From NCBI RefSeq assembly GCF_002443255.2, contig NW_019211459.1:19938871-20002870 (forward strand): DNA of 64,000 bases. The letters are read 5' to 3'. Under the pieces are notes generated by a model that had not been told where the DNA came from, searched no databases, and saw only the letters and a program-made list of their open reading frames with translations. Of this stretch, positions 49,201 to 62,250 are shown one piece after another. How positions within the stretch are numbered: position 1 is the stretch's first letter; every line of letters starts with the position of its first letter. Origin of the DNA: Varroa destructor. Its lineage: Eukaryota > Arthropoda > Arachnida > Mesostigmata > Varroidae. The position numbers and the translations under genes were made by a program.

Positions 49201-52200
49201 CCTGTTAACGGCTGCAAGCCTGCTGGTGTCTTCGTTTTTTTGTCATTGCTGGCTCAGCAGTGCATCGTAGGAAAAATGTACTGTTTGGTATCAACGATGA
49301 AGCATCCGAAATTTTTCATACGTCGTACGCTACGTTCATTGTTTTACATGTCTGTCAATTATTTCTTTCTTTCTTTTTTTTTTCTACGGTAGCAGCATTA
49401 TGAGCACGGGTTGCTTAGTTCTTAATATATGACTGTATGCGCGTTCGTTGACCGAAAGTTACGTTATGGCTCATTGCTTGAATTGCCGAAGCGATATGAT
49501 TTAGTCCGATCACGGGGAGCGGGAATACGCTTTCAGGGAGCAAAAGGCTGGATACATAGAAAAATGATGTCGGACACTATTACGTATATAGTAAATTTAC
49601 ATTAAGCAGTTTTTCATTAAATGACAGCATTAGAAGATACATCGTAGGGAACTGTCTTATATTTCTACAACCTACCTTAATTTAGTAAATCGCCTCAGTC
49701 CAGATAAAAATGTCCTATATGTGAGAAATCATTCAGTTTTAGTTTTTTTTATTTATGTTTCAACAGACCCTATCTCTTGAACCTATCCTGATCATAACCA
49801 GACCCGACAGCGTATTTTTTTTTGCTAAATCAACCCTCCAGAGTGTACATTACATCTAGCTTAGCTGATGCATTTCGTGAACGTGCGCATCACTCAATGC
49901 TGAATCTGAAGTACTAGGCGTTTGAAGTAAAGCCCTAGTTGGTATCTAACTTGAAACATCTAGCGCATTGGACTGTTATCAGTTTCGTACCTCCTTAGTA
50001 AACAAACCCTAGACAAACCTCGACGGCTCGACGCTCAAACAGTCTGTGCTTTCTTCTCCACACTTACGGTTACCCTTTCCATTGGTCCTTCCTGCGTCTT
50101 CTGGTGAGCCGAAGGATTTCTTAAAGACTTACAACGATAACAACGCTATAATTAGCCTAGCCTCTAAGGCTTACCTGTAAAAGGTATCCCCTGTTGATAA
50201 CACCCCGTACCACTGTATATTCATCGCTTACCATTATGTACTTAAGGAGAATAGGAACAGGCACATTTAATTTAGCTTAAAGATGCTGGTTCTTCCTTTT
50301 CAAAAACTCAGTTCCTTTATAGGACGAAAATAACGAAACCCTTCTCGAAAGATTTGCCACTGCTATCGTCGAATGAATGACTTATAATTTTTTCGAGAGG
50401 GTTCAAGTAATACTTTTTAGTTACGACTGTAGGCTGCCCAAGCTAGTAATCTGTCATGTAGGCAAAATGTGGGGTTTAACCCAGAGGATAAGAGTTGTCT
50501 TTGCCAAGCCAACTACTCACTAATTCTCAGTTCTGTAAATTGTCACCGAACCACGCTTATTTCGTCAGATCCTCGCCCTTCTGTCTTTTTCTTTTTATAT
50601 CAGAGCTAAAAAAGGAGCTATGAAAAGTTGAAGTGCGGGAAACTCTTAAAGCAGATTATGAGTACAGTTAATTCAACTTAGCGTTCGCAGCCTGTTTGTA
50701 TTTCTCTTTAGCTTATGCATTTGTACTTGTGCATTCAGTTCTTATATGAACCATGCTTCTGTAGCTTTGCCTATAAAGCCAAGGTAAAAGACGATCTTAA
50801 GTCATTGCGTGTTATTGCAATAACATCTTGCTGTATAGACTTTTTTAAATAAACGCTCTTATGCAACCGCTATGCCGTTCGGACATCTTTCAATGCCACA
50901 GTCTGATCTCACCGATAGCTAAAAATGGGGTCTATGCTTGAAGATGTGAGGTCTTTCATGGGGAGCTGTGATGGAGCAGTTGATATATTTCTTTATATTG
51001 CAAAGCCTTTTGACTATTTGGATTATGGTAGCTTATCAGTTTTATTTTTGGCATGGGAGGTACTGAAAAAGATGTGTATGAGATAAATTAGCCCAAGTTA
51101 ACTTTACTACTGGCACGGAACATCTCAAAGAAAGTTTGTTACAAAGCTGTTTTAGGTCCTACTTTTTCTGTATTCCCTTTCTAATTTATGATAGTCCCTT
51201 TCTCTGGGCTAAACGTTTGGGCTCCCGCTACGGTTCTTGAAAGAATACGTCACTGGATCAGCTAGTTTATCTCGAACGCTATAAATAATATAACAGTACT
51301 ATTTAGGACTTCTCAGTCCGTATACCCAAGGTACTGTGAAGGTCTGATGAGGCCACTGACACAGCAGTTTTGTTCAGTTCTGCGTATTAGTCGAAATAAT
51401 CTTCAACGTTTTTATTAATAGGCTTCTACCCAAATGTTTGACAATTGCTTGTTGTTTGTTTAGGTTGACACGCGTTGGTCTTTCACGACAGATTTGTGTT
51501 TGTACACGGACAACTATTTTCTGTCATGAATAACTTCAGCGCAATCTATTTGGTGCTGATAAACGCTATGAAATGATGCAGTTTCTGGTATGTTTTCATC
51601 ATTCCTGGTTAGCCATTTTCGATGTCGTCAAAATGTTTTTGATCGAAGTTTCCCAGATTTATAAACTCAATTCTAGCATTATGGCGCCTTAACAAGGAAA
51701 TCACTTATTTCATAATTTAGCAGACCTAAGCCCTGTATCTAATAAATTACATTATTATAATTATTAATATTCGCATTTTACCTATTTTGTTTTCGGATTC
51801 TTGGTTATGAATTTTCAGTAGCTCAAGTATGAACCTCACAATCAAGCGCGTTTCTTATATCTAGTCTTTAAGCTGTTAGACATTACCTATGCTGTCCCGC
51901 AGCATAAAGTGTGTTTATGTCAGAATTTGAACCTGGACCGTTACAATTTTGCTCTTCGCCTGGAGCTCTGTAGTTGAACTTCTCAAAAATAAATTTATCA
52001 ACAATCCTGCTTGTTAATTAGTACCTTTTCTCTTCTCTGTTTGAAACATCTATTGTTTCGCAGTAGAACGGGTCAAACGTTTAGAACGATGGTTAGTGGC
52101 TTAAATAACAGACATGAAACTTGAGGTATTGCTAGCGCCCCTAAAATAACATCACAATTTTTTTTTTTCACAGTAGTTAATACGGTTAGATGTGTTAGTA

Positions 52201-52500
52201 TTTTTTTCCTGTGACCACAAAAAGATCATTGTTTGATTAACGGATCAGGTGCGCCAGTTGGTTCAACCCGTAGTACCTACGTCTTAATATTATAAAATAA
52301 TGCTCACTGTGGACGATATGTAATCTTGGCTAGTTTTACCGGCCCGTCCTGCTGTTCCTTGTCCATTATCGCGATGCTGCCCACTGTCTTGAGGAGGACG
52401 TTGGTTGGGAGACGATTCAAAAAAAACATGAAGGAAATGCAAACGGGTCAAAAATAGATAAAATAACCTTTTTATACGACGTCTTATTGCATGATGCCAC
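46241..52500. other. No supported gene
   Basis: AT-rich. Holds a 19-bp tandem repeat (47617-47663), an 11-bp-arm inverted repeat GTGTGATATAA / TTATATCACAC (48989-49015), a 13-14-bp imperfect inverted repeat (50337-50350 with 50391-50403) and a 16-bp palindrome TGTTATTGCAATAACA (50810-50825). Frames at 48.3-48.8 kb overlap on both strands and are unsupported. Confidence 0.4.
47617..47663. repeat. 19-bp tandem repeat, 2.5 copies
   Basis: Unit AGCGCCACTATCTTCTATG, identical between copies; a small slippage duplication. Confidence 0.92.
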
Positions 52501-52537
52501 TGCTCTAATTGTAAACATACATTTCTCTTGGTTGCAG

Positions 52538-52642
52538 TGCCAGAATGGACACAGATCGAGTCGCTGCTATGCAGCCATCGAGGCTGATTACGTCGCCAAC
52601 GATAACGTTAACGTATATGACGAAGACGGTAATCGATTATGA
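52538..52642 (+). CDS. Candidate terminal exon, unidentified
   Basis: After a good acceptor (TTCTCTTGGTTGCAG) the + strand reads CQNGHRSSRCYAAIEADYVA then NDNVNVYDEDGNRL and TGA. A donor-like GACG|GTAATC lies inside. Another frame starts at an ATG (52547, MDTDRVAAMQPSRLITSPTI…) and is open through the same bases. No upstream exon was linked. Confidence 0.28.
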   Translation, partial: CQNGHRSSRCYAAIEADYVANDNVNVYDEDGNRL

Positions 52643-52950
52643 TGACGCTAATTTCTTATTGTCCTGTGAAGCGGCTATCAGCTTTTAACTGTCGGGGACA
52701 AAGGCTCAATTATCTATATACGTTACTGTTTTCGCTGTTGATTCGTCGTTGTGAAGATAATAAACAGTATGCAGGATGTTCTTCTCCACGTCGACGTGTT
52801 GTCCATACGTATACGATCCGTAAACAATACGTCGTTGGAAACTAAACTGGATGCGCGCTATCGATTGCTCGACTGGTTCAACTGCTCGAACAATGCCATC
52901 AATCATTGCTCCTCAGAAGCAATCTACGATATTTACATAATATAATTATT
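52643..52950. other. Block open in several frames
   Basis: Two + frames (52639-52845, 52751-52945) and one - frame (52906-52706; MIDGIVRAVEPVEQSIARIQ…) overlap. All read like protein, so composition rather than coding may explain it. Confidence 0.2.
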
Positions 52951-53559
52951 GCGCAACTCATTATCTACCATTAATTAAAATCGTTTCTGACTGAACCGTC
53001 CTTTCGATGCGGCACCGATCAATGTACAAACTGTACAAAAAAATGTATACGTAAGGAGCGGTGTGCTTAACCAAAAGTGAAGCCGTTATTAATTTTTTCG
53101 CATTCCTAACCTTGCATCTGCTTAGTGATGCTACGTTAACAATAATCTACTGACGACGTTTCATAAATATATAGATTTAAACAGATCATGGATTGGGCAC
53201 ATCTTCGACCCACCTTGAACATTCAACAAAAACAACAATCCGATACGACTTATTGTTCAATTATGTCTCTCTGTATGTCCACATGATTTTTTGAAGCTAT
53301 CTATCTTGAGGGTACTAATTAATGTGCATTTTAAAAATATAAGGTTTTCCATTGTCAACTGCAACACACGGCACCGTAATCATCACGCATTATCTATGCT
53401 ATCACTGTCGGACGACAATTTAGCATGGCAAAGGTATGGGAACTTTATTCACGTGTTATATTGCTTGCCCCCCTGTTTTGTGTTAACCCTCCTTCAGTTG
53501 ATGTCTGTTCCCTTCGCCTTTTTGCCCTGACCAAATGAAGAATAGCTAATAACAATCAT

Positions 53560-55950
53560 TTTGCTCGTTCTGATGTTCTTGTTGTCGCTAGCGTTTGTTA
53601 TCGTTGTTACTGTCATCTCCGTTGTACTAAATAGTTGACCGATGAGTATGGTTGGCGACGTCTACCGTACGATATGCCACGTGCGTATCGTTCGTGCACG
53701 CTCCTTGTTCGCATGTCTGGTCCGCTGCCTTGTGGCAGGCTTATAAACATTTACCAGCCGGCATAACAGCCACTGCAGCGTGTTAATGCTATCTTTCGCA
53801 TTTGTTTTACTCTTTCTCGTCGATCCTCTACGTTTGTATTGCACGTTTAAGTCGCTACTGCTTGTACGATTAGGAAAATGCTAATCTTATAACGACTATC
53901 CCGGTAGCTGGCGAAATACCTGTACATCGCACGCGGCGTTTTCATTTTGTATGTATATACCCATGTTCGCCAATGTAATAGTCGGGCAGGCTTGCACGTA
54001 CGAAGAAAATCAATCCCGCTTCTGTCCGCCTTCGTAAGCTAGCTATGGTTTCGATTAGGTCGATTGTCTTCACCATCGTTTTACATTACTTTCGTCTTAT
54101 TAAGTACTATGTATGATGCGTGCCGCTAGCACACGCACGCTGTTAATAGCATGATTTTTTCTCTACAGAGACGCTTGTTTTCCCGCCTCTATCTTGCCCC
54201 GTATATTCATGCATCTGCACACGTGTCTGTGTCTGTTCTTGTGCGTGTGAAGCCGGTAGCTTTGGGCGACGCGTCTTCTCCCATCGCCGTAACCCTCAAC
54301 TTCAAACATACCTCTGCCGTACGATCGACGAGCCGACTAACTAGCCTAGTGGACCGTTCGCCCAACCACGCTATTAATAAAAGCCCATTTGACAATACAA
54401 GACGGCACGTAGATACTGAGTATTGATTCTAAAACGACGACGACGACAACAAACCGCTAGAACTGACGACGCCGCTGTTTGTAGCTATTGATAATGCCTA
54501 CGCGCCCTGATAAATTGCTCAGCGTAGACGATGGCTGTCCGCGTAGATCACAACAGCGGGCGACGCTTTGTGGAAAAAGGTTAGCATGACGGGATCTCTT
54601 GAGCCATAAAATGAAAACAACAGTAAAAACAAAGAGGATGAAAACCGCTTCAATAGCCTGAGCAATGGCATCGTTGTCTACAAATACGAAACGAATAACA
54701 GGGACGGAAATTCGTAAAAGCGTCTGTTGGCTTGGTGCGGCGTCGAAGCTCCGCGATACACCAGCAGGGAAACGAGCACTGCACCTGCGCGAATGTAGAA
54801 AGTGGCTGCAAGAAAAAATATATCGGCCAGAAGAGCAGAATATAATGCAACTAGAATGCAAGCAGCTATGGCCAGCGTTGAAGCACTGCGTTGCATATTT
54901 TGCGATTTCAGCAGCAGTGTCTTCGACGACGACGACGACGCTGCAATATCGTCCGTATTAGCGCATCGCCTACGATGAGGCTTTCGCATCGATGGCTGGC
55001 TGTCAATTGCCCTTTCTTAAATTTTTAGCCGAGACAATCCATGACGCTACCTAGTGCTGCTGTTGCTATTTCGACGTTACTGTATTACTGCCCCGGACCG
55101 CAATCGGTGAAGTTGGGGTACTAGCCGATGACACAGGCCGACGCGCGACAGCAACGGAACCAGTAGTACGAGAAACACCACTGAAGCTAGCAGCAGCAGT
55201 CAACGTAATGAAGCAACGGTTGTTATGCCGGAGCGTTTGGGCTCGCGAGCAACTGAGTCACCAGGAGAAATTCCCCGACGGACCGAGCTGACGCGCCGTC
55301 ATTCAGCCGGCCCCTGTGACGTGATGTCGAAGAAAGTGACGAAAGATCAGGTAGTCCTTTGCCTGTATCAGCGTCAGCGTTAACGCGCCAGCGCGTCGGG
55401 GCAGGAGCGATGCGGGCAATGGAAGGGAGAGGGAAACCGGAAACGCGACGTCGCTCGACGTCCGACGCACCGACAACGAGCGTTATGGACAACGCAATAT
55501 AACGTAACATTCGTTGTCAATTGCAATCTACGGGGCGACGGCGACGACAACAACAAGCCTGTGCTCCACCATTGATCTAAAAGGCCACGCATTTACAAAC
55601 ACACACGCGCAGGAAGCAGCAAACTAACATGTGCAAGAAGACCATCACGCGAGTCGATGCCCCAACTTCATCCCCCGCGAGTCGTGGCGGTCAAACAGAC
55701 GAATGAACGAAACAGGTCAGCAGCAGCAGCGAAATGTAGATGACGTCTCTGTATGCATATCCAGCGTACGCAGAGCGTTTGCAAGGTAGAGTTTTGGATA
55801 GGGCTCCGATGCACGAAAAGATTTGGGCAAACAGTATCCAAAGTGTTAGCAACAACGCGAGACAGACATACGGTGCGAAGAGTGGCACTTACAGTGAGAA
55901 CGACGCAGCAGAACTACCTGTGACTTTCTACCTCTAAACAATGTGTAACT
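53560..55950 (-). other. GC-rich island with hydrophobic - strand frames
   Basis: Contains CAG/CTG and GAC/GTC triplet runs (e.g. 54431-54446, 54927-54942, 55720-55732). - strand frames: 54989-54678 with two membrane-like stretches (LAIAACILVALYSALLADIF and AGAVLVSLLVYRG); 54861-54457 with AIEAVFILFVFTVVFILWLK then RSRHANLF; 55510-55223 with a signal-like start (MLRYIALSITLVVGASDVE); 55888-55691 with MPLFAPYVCLALLLTLWILF. A strong donor GTAAGT lies on the - strand at 55892-55887. This could be a multi-exon membrane protein, but runs of CTG/GTT codons give hydrophobic translations anyway. No family recognised; a promoter/UTR island is the alternative. Confidence 0.25.
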
Positions 55951-56136
55951 TCTCCCTATAGAATGTTATTTTCTCAAAGTATGGTGATAGAGTTGTTCAT
56001 GAAACGTGTTATGTTATACTCATAGTCGTAACTATGTTTCCTACACGTAATAAACGCATAAACACTTGGTAGTTTATAAAATTCTGTCAACTAGCATAAG
56101 CTATACTTCGCTGTTCAAATATTAAACTGATATGAT

Positions 56137-56138
<2 letters not shown>

Positions 56139-56182
<44 letters not shown>
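56139..56182. repeat. (AT)22 microsatellite
   Basis: Uninterrupted AT run of about 44 bp. Confidence 0.97.
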
Positions 56183-56186
<4 letters not shown>

Positions 56187-56836
56187 TCTTGTAAATATTT
56201 CACATTGTCATGATAACAGCGTCTAGCTCATAAAAAAATATCCTTCACCAGCAAACTGACGAGCCACCTATCAAATCTAGCTCTCGTCAAGATTGCCGTT
56301 ACATAAAGCAAAATGGAAACTTTCATCAATATTTTGCATAATAGTAAAGGTCTTATGTCATATTGATCGCAGCAGCTTTTCCTCGTCTCATACCTGTTGA
56401 CCCGACATCATGTATATACACTAGTAAATAATGGTACAGTCATGACATAAGGCACTATTGACAAATGCATACAGACGAATACGATAGTCCTATTACCACA
56501 TCTCCGATGTAACAATCTATCTACCCCATTCTATTGTCTTAGAGCATTTCAATATAATTAGCGATCACCACATCACGGTCTATTGTAGAAATATAGATAT
56601 ATAGCATCGCCGTAGAAAAGCTAGCATGATGTTCGCCTGCGTAGAGTAATTTGTGGGATTGTTGGACTGGCAAGCGAAAAAATAGTCCAACCCCCTTCCT
56701 CCAAAAACCAGCTCTGCAACATAACAACGAACGCAAGCTGCCGGACAAGAAGGCACCCGTCTGCAACCGTCAGCGCGTGTGTTCAGTGGCTGCGGGGCTT
56801 TTTACTAGCTAAAGTCAACCATCTGTCGTGCACGGT

Positions 56837-56859
56837 TATATATATATATATATATATAT
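56837..56859. repeat. (TA)n microsatellite
   Basis: Uninterrupted run of about 23 bp. Confidence 0.95.
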
Positions 56860-59800
56860 TTAGTTTCGTATACTGGCTGAAGAACACTTTGATCGGAGCG
56901 TCGTTGAAGTAATTATCGTACTTTCCGTTGAACCGTTCAATTCACGGACTTTAGAAATGGGTGGTCCGGCTAACGACCATAAAACTGTAACAATTAAAAG
57001 AAGGAACGTCGTCAGAATACACTGACATGCATGTGCTGAAAGTTGAAAAGCAAGCACCTTTTTTTTTCTTTTCTTTTTTTTTTTTAAAAAAAGCTTCAGC
57101 GATTCCATTTCAGTGGCTTCTAACTGAAACAGCTTCTACCGCACGCTATGGAAACGAAGAAATCAAAAGGGGGAAATATACGGAGAAAGACGAGAGGGAA
57201 TGAAGAAACCATGTAACGATATCCTGCGTGAAACCATGTCATGACAGATGCATGACCAACAATTAAATTACAACAACCACAACAAGGCTAGACGTAGCCA
57301 TGACGACAGGTCCAGCCTATACAGCAAGTATATACATCAGGACTCCTATTATGTCTACGGAATATCTAAAGAAGCGAATATCTATCTAATAGGTACGAAG
57401 GGGTGGGGCAGGTGTCGTTCACTCACGAATGGATTACGCGACTGTTGAATTACCCATCGACCAATACAGGCGACCAGCAGCCGATATCCATGCCATGAAG
57501 GGCTCGCCTTGGAAACAGCAGCATCAGTAATTGCAGTTGGTTCACCGTTGGCTGAAGCCACACTAGGACCTGTACCTTCGTTCCCATTCGCCCGTTAGTA
57601 AATTACATGCGTATCAATATTTCGCTTAGTTTTTGCTAACCGTTGAGTTCCGACTTTCAGTACTAGATGACGCCCCACCATAACTGTTTTATCTGAAACG
57701 ATTGAAAGCACAAGCGGCGGCTAAATTGCTGTTACTGCCCATACCGTTGTTATCGCGGCTTCTTATACTGCGCATGCTGAGGTGATGCTAACTCGTACGT
57801 CTTTTTCAGTGCGCTAACTCTTACGGCTTAGCTGTCGTCTATCATATCGAACGATTAAACCTCACAATGATAGCGAAAAACAATGATGAACGTTGAGAGC
57901 GCAAAGAGTAAAGTTGGATGGGATCAAGCGGGCAAATGAACTAAATAAAACATCGAGGCATTGATTCGTAAAAGGGAGCCACTTGTCAGTTCAGCTAAGG
58001 GATACTGCGATGATAGCGCCACCTTGCAATAGTTACGCCAATTCACAATTAACCCACGTCTGTTTCGGGTGATCACATCGCCATTGAAGAAAAAAAAGTC
58101 AAATTCTATTAGGAAGGGTCGCACCACTGCGCTTCCAGACACCAGGCAGAAAAATAGAGAAGGCGCGAACAGGCTAGTAATAGACGGTTAAAAGGGAGTG
58201 GACAATTATTTTTCAATATGGCGGATAGAATACGCAGCTCAAATATTGAGATATGCAGTTATACTAATAGGAAGCAATGAACGATGAAGAAGCGATAAGC
58301 GTATCTAAAAATCATCGAATAAATCAAACGAACACCAGAATCGGCACGAATGTGTGCCACGAAAGAGAATATTGTCCATGGTAGTATATAGCTATTTTCT
58401 AGAAGAAAAATGCTCAATTTCACCCAATCCAGTCGTTGTGCTTGCTGGTCGCAGATGGACTGATGTTGTAAAATAGATTCTTTCTACTTGATCATATACT
58501 CGCTTCCAAGGGAAGCCATATTTTAAAATCTAGACACCCATTTATGAGTGTAGAGACTTAATTGTTAAGGCGCTTCATTTGTAATACTGCCTAAAAATAA
58601 ATAATACGCAAACCACGTCAGGGGACGGTTTTTTCTTTCTCTTAATAACCCGCACTTTGCAGAAAGGGCCTATTCACCAAAATTAGCAATGAGAGACCGC
58701 TATACCCGAGTGACTCGATTTTTTTCTAGCAAAGTTGAAAAACTTTGTCTATTGTGCTTAGTTGAAGCTGTCGATTTTGCCTCAAAACGGCATTTTTTTT
58801 GGGACACGCTTCCAATTTCCAAAGTAGAGTCGTATAGTAGTGTATGCGTTATAGTCGAAATAAGCGTATCGCAACTGTAACGTGGTGCATTCGCAAAACC
58901 AGATATAAAGATTTATAAGGTGTGTGCTCATTACCAGCGCGAACCAAAACATTAACGCATACGTCTAACAAAACAGACCAAGATCCATTAATCGTTTGAC
59001 CCCACGTGAAGACCTCGCACGTGACTCAGATAATGGGAACGGAAGTTTTCGCCCTGGTTTTTTAGAACAATAATGGGTATTGCCGATATGAATACGTGAA
59101 GCTTCCTTTTGCAAGGAACAATTGCAATGTTTTCGCTATTGCTGACGATCAGATCGGTACGATCCGAAGGGTAATCCCTGGGACACTGAAAGTAACGTGT
59201 AGTCGCACATAAAATGGACCCAAGTGTGCTTAGATAACTCACGTATCACTGTGGAGGGAAGACTCTAGTGGATGAAGTATATATGTTAATCGTATGATCA
59301 GCACAAGGACTAGCATAACGGGATGCTGTTCGTTTAAGTCCTTGCCAAGACGGGAGATCTGGACAACAGGTAGCTATTTTTCCTAGCTTAAAAGGTGTTC
59401 ACTCACGTTCTATATAGGCAACTTTGCAAATTAATTTTGCAATAATAATAATATTGATTTTTTAATGTCTATGTTGAACTTGAATGTGTGCATGGCATGT
59501 TGAGGCGTGGTGCATACCTAGAAAAGCGGCGAACGATTCATGCCGAATGACTTATTTCTGCAGGGCAAAAACCCGCGATTTTACCAGTCCCAATGACAAA
59601 GAGGGTAGCAAAAATAAAGTAAAGTTACAACTTGCTGGAAATTAGGAACTTGATGCAAAAATAATTTTTAATGGCGGTTTAATCGTCTCTGTCAGTGGGG
59701 ACAGCACTGTAATAATTTCATTGACGTATTTGACGATGCTCCTACCACATAAAAATATTTCCTTTTAAACTGACTCTATATTTATAAAGCTTTACCACTT

Positions 59801-60539
59801 CATTATTATGAAACTATTGTACTTCTGCTGTGCAGCGTAAATATGCGGCATTTTAAAATTACAGCCTTTAAACAGAAGTCTCTTAGCTACACGTGTGAAA
59901 GCTATAGTAGTTGAATGAGGTGTAGCCCTATCTTTAATATGATATGTTCAAAAGATTGTTAATCGTTCCGCGGGTTCTGATGCTGAAACGAACTTTGATA
60001 GGTTCTCTCTCATCTGTCGTCCAGAATATATATATATACATATAGTTTTAGATAGATACATGCGTATTCTAATTCGGCGTTTGATCGATACGCTCACATT
60101 ATATATATACATATAACACGTAAAACAGGGTAGTCATATGTTGTGCTGGGTTTGGTCTCTACTATCTACCGAACTACTGCTTTCGCGTTACTTTATTATT
60201 CCAATAAAATTTTACGAAGATTTACTTTAATAAATCGTTCTTAACAACACGAGCCATTGTTATCATTTAGAGTAGGTGTGACTTTTTGTTGCAAATACTT
60301 TGGGGATAACTTGCGTCACAGATATAGGTGGGTCTGATCCAATAAGTCTCATTCAGTTCAAAGCAATTACAACAAGCACTAGTTTCAACATGCTACGATA
60401 ACTAATGAATGCCCCAGCGTTTGTCTAATAATAACAGTATTTCCTTTAAATATCATACCACAGCGCTATTGATGTGTAATACACAAGTAAAAATAAAAGA
60501 CGTTTATCATAGGATTAGCGACACACGTTAAATGTAGAA

Positions 60540-60564
60540 ATATATATATATATATATATATATA
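60540..60564. repeat. (AT)n microsatellite
   Basis: Uninterrupted run of about 25 bp. Confidence 0.95.
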
Positions 60565-61199
60565 GAATATTTGTAGAAAACACGCTTTTATTATAAAACA
60601 CTTAGCCTATTTTTTATGAATACAAATGGTTCAGCCACTATCGTAGTTACCGAACTATGTTATAGACTTACTTTGGATACGATATAACGATTTGAAAGAA
60701 GTGTTCAGATCTATGATACCTTATTTGCCTTCACCTGTGTAATCTGAAGAACTGGCTAGAGTATTCAACGTACCGGGCGAAGTGTAGAATAGCCTGCATC
60801 GGATACCCGTTGAAAGCTTCAGCGGGTTCCCGGGACGATTTACATGCGTTTCATATCGGTTGAAGATATCGCACTGCTTCATTGGAGAGCTAGCGTGAGA
60901 TGATAAGTCATATAAGCTATTACGTGTTTACAAACTTCCTTTAAAAAAGCTGCGTCAAAGATTAAGGAATACGTCATATTTCTGTAGTCCATGTCCCAAG
61001 GCTTCTGCCAAGATTTTACTCATAATTTTGAACTTTCACAGTTTTGTAAGCTTATAGGGTTATAGAATTCTTTAAAATGTTATCGACCTTGTTAAACCCT
61101 ATAGCATATTAATCACTGCGAATAATGCTTATATATTCGTTTTACTTGGGCAATTACCAACACTAACGTTACTTATAAGTTTATGTTGCATTGTCTCTC

Positions 61200-62250
61200 T
61201 CTAGCCGCATCGTGCAGCCTTGAACCTTGTGCCTATCCTCGCTCTCGGTCGCTAATGCCATCGTTCTAGCGGCCTGCACATGTATCGAATGTAGATGAAA
61301 CTATAGGTTCGGTCGCTGTTAAATGGTATGGCTGTTAGTAGAATTAACAGTAAACTAGTTATGGGCAATTTAGGTCTTGGGACAGCTGTGCCTGTACGCT
61401 GTCGCCTGCCGTCATACAGCTCACTTACCGTGAACTAATATGACGGTAGTTAAGAGAAAACTACGATCGTTTACGACAATCGCTGCTTGCTTCACGGTTA
61501 TGACCAAATAAAAAAAACAACAGTGGCAGTAAAAATCCGACCAAAATGTAGTAGGGAGTGAAATGGGAAGCATTGACCGTCGGCAATATTGATAAACTAC
61601 ATTTGACATTACCATGTGTGGCTCGATACTAATAGCGATCAAGCGATATAGGATTGACAAGTATCAAGTGCACAGGCACCGTGATAAAAACATCGCAGTA
61701 CTTCACCATCACCGTGTCACATGCGACACTTCATTTTGTGAGTCACTCAATTGCTGGTACGACAGTAGCAGCCGGGGCGGCCCTGGGCTCCAGTGCCGAC
61801 GCAGTAGCAGCAAAGCTTCTTCCCCATTTTCCATTTAACCCCAGGTCCGTTTAAGTCCGCCATGAATGGCTCTTTCAAGCAACTGCGCACGGAGTTGAGA
61901 GCGTTAGCTATCACAGACTGCTGTCTACATGTCACCCAACGCCTTCCACAAGTCACCATAATTACCGTTGCCGAGCCAAATGCACCGCCAGAATACGACC
62001 TCGTCAGCCACACCGTAGTTTAGTCGCAGCACCGTCTACCCCAGCCAGTCGCCATGCGAAGCTATCCGTCAATAGCTTTTCAATGATAACCAGCGAGGGG
62101 CAGCCTTCGTAGGGCAAACGAAACAAATAGACGACCAAACCCCTGAGCGCCTGTAGAAGATCATAGCGGCAAACAGAAAAAAATAGTTGTAGCGACGGCA
62201 ATTGCAGAAGCAGCAGCAGCATCAGCAGGATCCAGCTTTAAAGGAGGAAA
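61200..62250. other. GC-richer island with coding-like frames on both strands
   Basis: + strand: an ATG at 61861 opens 54 codons to a TAG at about 62021-62023 (MNGSFKQLRTELRALAITDC… then ITVAEPNAPPEYDLVSHTVV). - strand: 62222-62004 starts with a CTG/CAG-derived Leu run, then SVCRYDLLQALRGLVVYLFR and LPYEGCPSLVIIEKLLTDSF; and 62013-61747. The strands cannot be separated by eye. No domain recognised. Confidence 0.25.

Larger units (their letters stand above)
55951..61200. other. No supported gene; AT microsatellites
   Basis: AT-rich except a mixed stretch around 57.2-57.9 kb. Three long (AT)n runs are listed separately. Repeated TATATATATACATATA motifs occur near 60030 and 60100 (similar at 41815 and 62350). 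Frames at 57248-57448, 57924-58142 and 58988-59242 are unsupported. Confidence 0.4.
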
